A stretch of 6,010 bases of DNA from Thermoanaerobaculales bacterium (GTDB lineage Bacteria; Acidobacteriota; Thermoanaerobaculia; Thermoanaerobaculales; Sulfomarinibacteraceae): the NCBI GenBank assembly GCA_029938595.1, contig JAOZUP010000269.1, positions 1 to 6,010 on the forward strand, given 5' to 3'. Shown here in pieces: positions 1 through 4,946 of this stretch. Both the position numbers and the translations under genes were made by a program. Within the stretch, counting starts at the first letter, position 1, and each line of letters opens with the position of its first letter. Under the pieces are notes generated by a model. That model was given only the letters and a program-made list of their open reading frames with translations, made no database searches and was not told where the DNA came from.

Positions 1-757
1 CCCGGACGTGGAGACCGATGCCGATGACGATCAAACCCAGCGAAATGAGCTGACTTGTGGAAAGAGCGCCGTTGAAAACAAAACCGCGCGCTGCGTCGCC
101 GCGGGTCAATTCGAGGAGAATCCGCCCCATTCCGTACAGGACCAGATAGGTGGCAAAGACCCGTCCTGGAGCGGGACGGCGCTTGTAGAGTGCGGCGAGC
201 AGAAGGTAGAGACCGAGGTTGAAGAGCGACGCGTAGATCGGGAATGGGTGGAGGGGAACGTTGAGCGGCGTTCCCAGGTTATGTGCGGCGATGGGATTGG
301 TGTAGGTGATGGCCCACGGGAGACCGCAGTGCCCACCCCAGCAGCAACCCGCCATCAGGCAGCCGATGCGGCCGATGGCCTGCCCGAGAGCGAGAGAGGG
401 AGCGATGACATCGAACGACGGGAGAGCTGGGAGATTGTAGCGTCGGAGGAGGACGACGGCTGCGATCACCGCGGCGATGAATCCACCGAGGAAGACCCCG
501 CCCGCCCTCACCATGCCGAGAAGTTCGGTGGGATGAGCTATGTAGCGTGGCAGCTCGACGATGACCAGCAGCAGCTTGGCGCCGATGAGGGCCCAGATGA
601 CGAGCCACAGCGCGAAGTCGACCAGATGGGCCCCATCCATACCGGCACGATCAGCGCGCACACGCAGCGTCCACAGACCCGCGATGACGCCGGTGGCGAG
701 GAGCACACCGTACGTCGGGATCTGAAAGAAACCGAGGTCAATCAGAATCGGATGCAT
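1..757 (-). CDS. lgt: Prolipoprotein diacylglyceryl transferase (partial, C-terminus cut by window edge)
   Basis: Lgt is an inner-membrane enzyme that moves a diacylglyceryl group from phosphatidylglycerol to the lipobox cysteine of prolipoproteins, the first step of lipoprotein maturation. I translated 252 codons from the ATG at 757; the frame is open to base 1. The protein is hydrophobic with about six or seven membrane segments. Family landmarks are Y16-G17 (E. coli Y26), AGGVFLGG (86-92), GRIGCLMAGCCWGG (129-142), HPFPIY (170-175) and YGMGRILLELTRGD (208-221), with R130, R212 and E216 at the positions of E. coli R143, R239 and E243. The residue equivalent to E. coli H103 is Leu90 and that of N146 is Cys133. 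Usual length is roughly 260-290, so only a short tail is missing. The start lies inside lspA, overlapping it by 20 bp, with a weak GAGAG (769-765) 7 nt before the ATG. Identity is very secure; activity of this variant is inferred. Confidence 0.95.
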   Translation of the reverse strand, partial: MHPILIDLGFFQIPTYGVLLATGVIAGLWTLRVRADRAGMDGAHLVDFALWLVIWALIGAKLLLVIVELPRYIAHPTELLGMVRAGGVFLGGFIAAVIAAVVLLRRYNLPALPSFDVIAPSLALGQAIGRIGCLMAGCCWGGHCGLPWAITYTNPIAAHNLGTPLNVPLHPFPIYASLFNLGLYLLLAALYKRRPAPGRVFATYLVLYGMGRILLELTRGDAARGFVFNGALSTSQLISLGLIVIGIGLHVR

Positions 758-1244
758 GTTCGGGCTCTCGAGAATGGACGCGGAACTCGTTGAGTATGAG
801 GAGGACGGCACCGATCGAGATCGAGGCGTCGGCGACGTTGAAGTCCGGCCAGGATACTGTACGGTCGCCGATCCGCGCCCAAAGGTGGACGAAGTCGACC
901 ACCCAGCCGTAAAGTACTCGGTCGATGAGGTTGCCCACCGCGCCGCCAAGGATCAGTCCAAAGGCAAATCCTGACAACCGGCTGTGTTGGGCGTGCCGCA
1001 CCAGCATGGCCGCGATGATCACCACCGAGGTGAAGATCACCAGGTGCAGAAGCACCCTGCTGAAGGCACCGCCGCCTGAAAAGAGGCTGAAGGCGATGCC
1101 GCGATTGTGGACATGGGTCAGGGCGAAGCCCGGCATGACCTCGACCCAGGCGCCGGGGTCGAGGCGGGCCAGGACCAGCCCTTTGGTTACGCGGTCGGCC
1201 ACCACTACCAGCGCGGCCGTGATCCACGGCAGGGCGCCGCGCAT
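738..1244 (-). CDS. lspA: Lipoprotein signal peptidase (signal peptidase II)
   Basis: LspA is a membrane aspartyl protease that removes the signal peptide in front of the lipid-modified cysteine of prolipoproteins, acting after Lgt. The 168-residue product is the family's usual size and has four hydrophobic segments. Conserved blocks are D17-RVTK, N47-RGIAF, GGAVGNLIDR (100-109) followed by GWVVDF, and FNVADASISIG (135-145). D108 and D139 are the expected catalytic aspartate pair. The ATG at 1244 shares its A with the TGA of ileS (TGATG) and has AAGGA at 1259-1255, 10 nt upstream, so translation is probably coupled to ileS. The 3' end runs 20 bp into lgt; the last dozen or so residues are polar and poorly conserved. 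Clustering with lgt puts two consecutive steps of lipoprotein maturation in one transcript. Antibiotic globomycin targets this family (known). No missing key residue is seen. Confidence 0.97.
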   Translation of the reverse strand: MRGALPWITAALVVVADRVTKGLVLARLDPGAWVEVMPGFALTHVHNRGIAFSLFSGGGAFSRVLLHLVIFTSVVIIAAMLVRHAQHSRLSGFAFGLILGGAVGNLIDRVLYGWVVDFVHLWARIGDRTVSWPDFNVADASISIGAVLLILNEFRVHSREPEHASDSD

Positions 1245-4066
1245 CAGTCGTCGGTCCTTCGCAGCTCGGCGCGGTTTTCCGCCAAGAGGCGAGTGACGAC
1301 CCCGTGGCAGCGATGGCAGAGATCGGGCAGCTCTGAGTCGCCGACGAGCTCGTCGAAACGCCGCCAGCAGCGACTGCAGGTCGGCGCATCGTAGGGCCCA
1401 ACCGAAATCTGGAGATTTGGATAGGCCGCGACCTCCGTGCCATCGGTGACTGATCCGTCGCCGGCCGCGGAGACGATGAGGAGCCGCGCGAGTTCGATCC
1501 CGGTCGCCCCGAGGTCCTCTTTCAGCAGCTCGGTGTCACCGCCGACGACCACGCGAGCCTCTTCGGACTTGCCGATGGCGCTCTTCTGACGCAGATTTTC
1601 CAGCTCTGCCAGCACAACGTCGCGGAGAACGAGCAGACGTTCGATCCTGGAGTCGTCCTCCGTTGCATCATCACCCCCTTCACCGGCGTCCGGGAAGGAG
1701 GCCAGATGGACGGAGTCCTCGCGGTCGCCGGGCAGGTGTTGCCACACCTCCTCAGCGGTAAAGGAGAGCACCGGGGCGAGCAGGGTCGTGAGAATCTCGG
1801 CTATGCGGAAGATCACGGTCTGGGTTGCACGTCGGGCGGGATCCTCGGGGAGGTCGCAGTACAAACGGTCCTTGTTGACGTCGAGGTAGAGGCTGGAGAG
1901 GTCCACGGCACAGAAGTTGACGATCCGGTGCGAGAGGGAGGTCAGCTCGTAGCTCTGATATGCCCTCTTGGTCTCCTCCAGGAGCCGTTCGGTGGATCGC
2001 AGCATGAAAGCGTCGAGACCGCGGAGATCCTCGAACGGAACCGCATCACGGGCCGGATCGAATTCCTCCAGGTTCCCGAGGAGGAAGCGCAGGGTGTTGC
2101 GGATCTTACGGTAGGCCTCGGCATTGCGGGTCATGATTTCGTCGGAGATCCGGATGTCCTCGCGAAAGTCGACCATCGCCGTCCACAACCTGAGGATGTC
2201 GGCCCCGTACTTCTTCAACATCTCATCGGGGGTGACGACGTTGCCCACCGACTTCGACATTTTGTGCCCTTCGGCATCAACAACGAAACCGTGCGTCACG
2301 ACCTGGCGATAGGGCGCTGTTCCCTTGAGCCCGACCGACGCCACCAGCGACGATTGGAACCACCCGCGGTACTGATCCTGCCCTTCGAGGTAGAGGTCCG
2401 CGGGCCAGTCGAGTCCGTAGCGGTCGGTGTCGCACACCGCCAGGTGGCTGACGCCCGAGTCGAACCACACATCCAGAATGTCCGTCTCCTTGACGAAGCT
2501 CGTAGCGCCGCAATCCGAGCATGAGTAACCCGGCGGCAAGAGCTCGTCGGCCTCCCGTGTGTACCAGGCGTCGGAGCCCTCCTCGAGGAAGATCCGGCGG
2601 ATGTGATCGAAGACCGTTTCATCGATGGTTGGCGCCCCACACTCTTTGCAGGTCAGGAGGGTGATCGGCACGCCCCAAATTCGCTGTCGTGAGATGCACC
2701 AGTCGGGTCGGTTTGCGACCATCCCGTCGATCCGCGCCTCTCCCCAACGAGGAACCCAATCGGCGGTGCGCAGGACCTCCTGAGAACGTTGGCGCAGGTC
2801 GTGCTGGTCCATACGAATAAACCACTGGTTGGTGGCGCGGAAAATGACAGGGTTCTTCGACCTCCAGCAGTGAGGATAGGAGTGTTCGACTTCGCTGAAG
2901 GCCACCAGGACATCGAGATCCCGCAGGCGATTGACGATCGGCTCGTTGGCTTCGTGAACGTGCAACCCCGCCCATTCCTTCACATCTGACGTGAATCTTC
3001 CGTCGTCGTCTACCGGGGCGTATGGCTCCAGGCCGTATTGGGCGCCGATGACGAAGTCCTCCGCGCCGTGTCCCGGGGCGGTGTGGACCAAACCCGTGCC
3101 CTGCTCGAGGGTAACGTACGGGGCGAGGATGAAGAGGCCTTCGCGGCCTGTGAGCGGGTGGAGGTAGTGGCTGCCCTCGAGGTCGCCACCCTTGAAGATC
3201 TTCACGGTTTCTGTACCGAGCCACCCGGCGGCTGAAGCAGTCCTTTCGAGGAGCTCGGTGGCGACGATCCACAGCTTCCCGTTCGCGCGAACCAGGGCGT
3301 ATTCGAAGGTCGGGTGGAGGGCGATGGCGAGATTGGCGGGTAACGTCCACGGGGTGGTCGTCCAGATCAAAGCCGCCGCCTCATCACCCGGCGCCACGCC
3401 GAGGCGCTCGCGGGCGTCGTCGGAAAGCGCAAAGGCGACGGTGATCGAGGGGCTCGAGTGATCGTGGTATTCGACCTCGGCCTCGGCCAAGGCCGTACGG
3501 CACTCCGAGCACCAGTGGACAGGCTTCAGACCCCTCTCCACGTACCCGGCGAGCAGGAAACCGTGCAGGGCGGTCGCGATCTCGGCTTCGTAGGCGTGGT
3601 CCATGGTCAGATAGGGGTCATCCCAGCGGCCGAACACCCCAAGACGCATGAACTCGTCGCGCTGCACCTTGTAAAAGCGGTCAGCGTACTTCCGGCACGC
3701 GTTGCGGATCTCCGGAATGCTCATCTCGAGTTTCTTCCGGCCGAGCTCCTTGTCGACGTGGTGCTCGATCGGCAATCCATGACAGTCCCATCCCGGGACA
3801 TACGGGCTGTCGTAGCCCAGCATCGTGCGCGACTTGACCACGATGTCTTTGAGGATCTTGTTGAGGGCGGTGCCGACGTGAATCGAACCGTTGGCATAGG
3901 GTGGACCATCGTGGAGGATGAAGCGCGGTGCTCCCTTTCGGGCCTCGCGAATACGGCCGTACAGGTCCATCTCCCGCCAACGGGCGAGGAGTTCCGGTTC
4001 TCTCTGCGGGAGCTTCGCTCGCATGGGGAAGCTCGTCCGCGGAAGGTTCAACGTTTTTCGATACAT
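1244..4066 (-). CDS. ileS: Isoleucyl-tRNA synthetase (class I, bacterial type)
   Basis: IleRS is a cytoplasmic enzyme that charges tRNA-Ile with isoleucine and edits mis-activated valine. The 940-residue product from the ATG at 4066 matches the family length (E. coli 938) and begins with the typical NLPRTSFPMRAKLP stretch. In order: HIGH-class motif in PYANGSIHVGT (57-66), GWDCHGLPIE (92-101), WCSECRTALAEAEVEY (185-200), editing-domain signatures WTTTPWTLP (235-243) and GTGLVHTAPGHGAEDF (323-338), internal CxxC pairs at 473/476 and 516/519, KMSKS at 602-606, and a C-terminal Cys4 zinc finger (897, 900, 917, 920). The HIGH motif reads HVGT, an accepted variant. The frame stays open upstream to 4360, but that part lies over the response regulator gene and lacks family sequence. 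The start at 4066 has GGAGG (4080-4076) 9 nt before it. The stop overlaps the lspA ATG. Nothing suggests the mupirocin-resistant type-2 form. Confidence 0.98.
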   Translation of the reverse strand: MYRKTLNLPRTSFPMRAKLPQREPELLARWREMDLYGRIREARKGAPRFILHDGPPYANGSIHVGTALNKILKDIVVKSRTMLGYDSPYVPGWDCHGLPIEHHVDKELGRKKLEMSIPEIRNACRKYADRFYKVQRDEFMRLGVFGRWDDPYLTMDHAYEAEIATALHGFLLAGYVERGLKPVHWCSECRTALAEAEVEYHDHSSPSITVAFALSDDARERLGVAPGDEAAALIWTTTPWTLPANLAIALHPTFEYALVRANGKLWIVATELLERTASAAGWLGTETVKIFKGGDLEGSHYLHPLTGREGLFILAPYVTLEQGTGLVHTAPGHGAEDFVIGAQYGLEPYAPVDDDGRFTSDVKEWAGLHVHEANEPIVNRLRDLDVLVAFSEVEHSYPHCWRSKNPVIFRATNQWFIRMDQHDLRQRSQEVLRTADWVPRWGEARIDGMVANRPDWCISRQRIWGVPITLLTCKECGAPTIDETVFDHIRRIFLEEGSDAWYTREADELLPPGYSCSDCGATSFVKETDILDVWFDSGVSHLAVCDTDRYGLDWPADLYLEGQDQYRGWFQSSLVASVGLKGTAPYRQVVTHGFVVDAEGHKMSKSVGNVVTPDEMLKKYGADILRLWTAMVDFREDIRISDEIMTRNAEAYRKIRNTLRFLLGNLEEFDPARDAVPFEDLRGLDAFMLRSTERLLEETKRAYQSYELTSLSHRIVNFCAVDLSSLYLDVNKDRLYCDLPEDPARRATQTVIFRIAEILTTLLAPVLSFTAEEVWQHLPGDREDSVHLASFPDAGEGGDDATEDDSRIERLLVLRDVVLAELENLRQKSAIGKSEEARVVVGGDTELLKEDLGATGIELARLLIVSAAGDGSVTDGTEVAAYPNLQISVGPYDAPTCSRCWRRFDELVGDSELPDLCHRCHGVVTRLLAENRAELRRTDD

Positions 4067-4090
4067 CTCACACCGCCTCCGGCATGTGAG
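4067..4090 (-). promoter_or_regulatory. ileS ribosome binding site inside a potential hairpin
   Basis: On the minus strand CTCACA (4090-4085) and TGTGAG (4072-4067) are perfect 6-bp inverted repeats directly before the ileS ATG. Between them CCG (4082-4080) can pair with CGG (4075-4073), leaving a GAGG tetraloop and a 2-nt bulge. The Shine-Dalgarno GGAGG (4080-4076) therefore sits at the tip of the hairpin, 9 nt before the ATG. The ribosome binding site itself is clear. A control role for the hairpin (a protein or temperature modulating ribosome access) is inference. The fold could form only on transcripts that start upstream of 4090, such as read-through from the response regulator gene. Confidence 0.5.
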
Positions 4091-4117
4091 CCTACGCGGC
4101 GGGGTCACAGCCGTCAA
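4089..4117 (-). promoter_or_regulatory. Possible internal promoter for ileS-lspA-lgt
   Basis: The 61-bp gap between the response regulator stop and the ileS start holds TTGACG (4117-4112, five of six matches to the sigma-70 -35 consensus), a 17-bp spacer and TAGGCT (4094-4089, three of six to the -10 consensus). Transcription would begin near 4082, giving a very short leader that still includes the GGAGG site. The -10 match is weak, so this is only a candidate. It would let the essential ileS operon be expressed independently of the response regulator. It excludes the 5' arm of the hairpin at 4067-4090 from the transcript. Confidence 0.3.
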
Positions 4118-4127
4118 GGCAGCAGGA

Positions 4128-4496
4128 TCAGTCGAGGACCGTGCGGACCTTGCGGATGACCTCTTCAGCCGTAAACGGCTTGGTGATGTAACCTGCGGCG
4201 CCGACCTCTCGTCCACGGAGGACATCGGCGGCGAAACCACGGGCGGTGACCATGATGATCGGAAGATGTTGCGTTCTGGCGTTGCGGCGCAGCCCGGCCG
4301 CAAGATCGAAGCCGTTGGTCGGGGTTGCAAGCGCGACGTCGAGGAGCACCAAATCCACATCCTCCTCGCTCAGGAGTTGTTCGGCGGCTTCGGCGGACTC
4401 GGCCTCGAACGTGACGAATCCCTCGCGGCGCAACTTGAAGGACAGAATGCGCAGGATATACGGCTCATCATCGACGATCAGAATACGGCACCCCAC
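4128..4496 (-). CDS. Single-domain response regulator (CheY-like receiver)
   Basis: The 122-residue product is a complete receiver domain with no output domain, so it would act by protein-protein contact or as a phosphorelay intermediate in the cytoplasm. It has the acidic pair D9-D10, phospho-acceptor D53 in LVLLDVAL, switch T84 in IIMVTARG and K106 in YITKPF. The loop after D53 reads DVALATPTNGFDL, where the usual form is DVMMPGMDGFEL. Proline lies six residues after the aspartate instead of four, a two-residue insertion near the active site. The start is GTG at 4496; the in-frame stop TGA lies 15 bases upstream with no other start between them. The overlapping ATG at 4498 is out of frame and quickly stops. 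There is no Shine-Dalgarno sequence, and a promoter-like element ends 6 nt before the GTG. No histidine kinase lies nearby, so its partner and signal are unknown. Confidence 0.92.
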   Translation of the reverse strand: MGCRILIVDDEPYILRILSFKLRREGFVTFEAESAEAAEQLLSEEDVDLVLLDVALATPTNGFDLAAGLRRNARTQHLPIIMVTARGFAADVLRGREVGAAGYITKPFTAEEVIRKVRTVLD

Positions 4497-4502
4497 ATGC
4501 GC

Positions 4503-4531
4503 AGTGTACGTTCAAGATGAACCCAAATCAA
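4503..4531 (-). promoter_or_regulatory. Candidate promoter of the response regulator gene (leaderless)
   Basis: TTGATT (4531-4526) and TACACT (4508-4503) are separated by exactly 17 bp and each matches the sigma-70 consensus at four of six positions. Six nucleotides follow before the GTG at 4496, so the expected transcription start falls on or next to the first base of the start codon. This agrees with the lack of a Shine-Dalgarno sequence and suggests a leaderless mRNA. The -35 box overlaps the stop codon of the upstream membrane-protein gene. Confidence 0.45.
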
Positions 4532-4549
4532 GATGGATTGCTATCTTGA
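4512..4549. repeat. TCAAGAT repeat cluster, possible operator over the response regulator promoter
   Basis: The plus strand has TCAAGATG at 4512-4519 and again at 4528-4535 (16 bp start to start), and the inverted copy ATCTTGA at 4543-4549. The second and third copies form a 7-bp inverted repeat with an 8-bp spacer. One copy lies in the spacer of the candidate promoter, one overlaps its -35 box and one lies just upstream. This fits an operator for a dimeric regulator. The inverted pair also covers the last codons of the membrane-protein gene. As RNA it would give a 7-bp stem followed only by TTT, a poor terminator. Confidence 0.4.
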
Positions 4550-4809
4550 GAAGCTGAATGGGATTCGTTACCCGGGGTGAGCAACGTTGGGTTGAACAAC
4601 TCCCACACGACCATCAACAGATGGAGCAGACCGAAGGCCGACAGCATTCCACGAAACGACGGTGAGTCCAGGACGACGGACGCAGCGGGTGGAAATTGGG
4701 TCAGCAGCATTCCCCATGCCCGAGACCACGGAATGAGGAGCAAGAAGAGACCCACGTTGACCAGGTAGCCTATGTAGATGACGATGGCGAGAAATCTGGT
4801 CAACTTCAC
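4528..4809 (-). CDS. Small two-helix membrane protein of unknown function
   Basis: I do not recognise a named family. The 93-residue product has a short basic N-terminus (MKLTRF), a first hydrophobic segment at about 6-27, a middle region with PWSRAWG (27-33) and an FPPA turn (39-42), a second hydrophobic segment at about 54-72, and a polar Ser/Asn-rich tail from 80. By the positive-inside rule the N-terminus is probably cytoplasmic, giving a hairpin topology. The start is GTG at 4809, the first start after an in-frame TAA 12 bases upstream; there is no Shine-Dalgarno sequence. It is the first gene of the leftward cluster and its stop codon overlaps the candidate promoter of the response regulator 31 bp downstream. 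Codon frame, membrane pattern and spacing support a real gene. It could relate to the response regulator or be a bystander. Confidence 0.75.
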   Translation of the reverse strand: MKLTRFLAIVIYIGYLVNVGLFLLLIPWSRAWGMLLTQFPPAASVVLDSPSFRGMLSAFGLLHLLMVVWELFNPTLLTPGNESHSASQDSNPS

Positions 4810-4815
4810 GGGATC

Positions 4816-4844
4816 ATTTTAGCTGGATTCTTGCTCATGCCCTT
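4816..4844 (-). promoter_or_regulatory. Candidate promoter of the leftward cluster (leaderless)
   Basis: TAAAAT (4821-4816) matches the -10 consensus at five of six positions and ends 6 nt before the GTG at 4809, so transcription should start at or beside the start codon. At 17-bp spacing the -35 position (4844-4839) reads AAGGGC, which is not a recognisable -35 box. An A-rich tract (the outer arm of the palindrome) lies directly upstream and could serve as an UP-like element. The -10 is reasonable; the rest is inferred from position. Confidence 0.4.
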
Positions 4845-4845
4845 T

Positions 4846-4909
4846 TTCTTTTCTTTGGCCCGTGGTTTCGGCGGTGACCACCGCCGAAACCACGGGCCAA
4901 AGAAAAGAA
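4846..4909. repeat. Perfect 30-bp inverted repeat with 4-nt loop between divergent genes
   Basis: The arms are 4846-4875 and 4880-4909, matching without a mismatch over 30 bp around the loop GACC (4876-4879). Each arm has an 11-bp pyrimidine-rich/purine-rich outer part (TTCTTTTCTTT, pairing with AAAGAAAAGAA) and a 19-bp GC-rich core starting GGCCCGTGG. On either strand the T-rich part comes first and the A-rich part last, the reverse of an intrinsic terminator. The element ends 36 bp from the GTG at 4809 and 37 bp from the GTG at 4947. It may be an operator, a cruciform-forming site or a dispersed palindromic repeat (REP- or MITE-like). The structure is certain; its role is not. Confidence 0.97.
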
Positions 4910-4940
4910 CTGGGAGAAAGCATAAAGTCCCTGATAATGT
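4910..4940 (+). promoter_or_regulatory. Candidate promoter of the glycosyltransferase gene (leaderless or near-leaderless)
   Basis: Two overlapping -10 choices exist. GATAAT (4933-4938) has five of six consensus matches and lies 8 nt before the GTG at 4947. TAATGT (4935-4940) fits TANNNT and lies exactly 6 nt before it. With the first, a 17-bp spacer places CTGGGA (4910-4915, three of six) at -35, directly abutting the palindrome. There is no Shine-Dalgarno sequence next to the start; the GGGAGAAAG at 4912-4920 is about 26 nt away, too far to act as one. Confidence 0.4.
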
Positions 4941-4946
4941 CTCACA

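Noticed and set aside
8..793. 261-codon open frame on the plus strand over lgt
   Set aside because: It is antisense to a clearly conserved membrane enzyme, its product is very rich in Asp, Glu and Arg as expected of GC-rich antisense frames, and it has no recognisable domain.
1706..2524. 272-codon open frame on the plus strand inside ileS
   Set aside because: It is a shadow of the ileS codon pattern; the translated sequence shows no family motif and ileS is certain.
4067..4127. T-box riboswitch before ileS
   Set aside because: The gap is only 61 bp, too short for even a reduced T-box, and I see no TGGN bulge sequence in a suitable antiterminator context.
4067..4360. Upstream extension of ileS giving a 1038-residue protein
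   Set aside because: The added 98 residues lie antiparallel-free but out of frame over the response regulator on the same strand, have no IleRS similarity, and the ATG at 4066 has a strong GGAGG and a typical family N-terminus.
4528..4549. Intrinsic terminator after the small membrane-protein gene
   Set aside because: The 7-bp stem is AT-rich with an 8-nt loop and is followed by only three T residues before GGG, so an operator role is more plausible.
4846..4909. Bidirectional intrinsic terminator
   Set aside because: The flanking genes diverge, and the T-rich tract precedes while the A-rich tract follows the GC core on both strands, the opposite of what termination needs.
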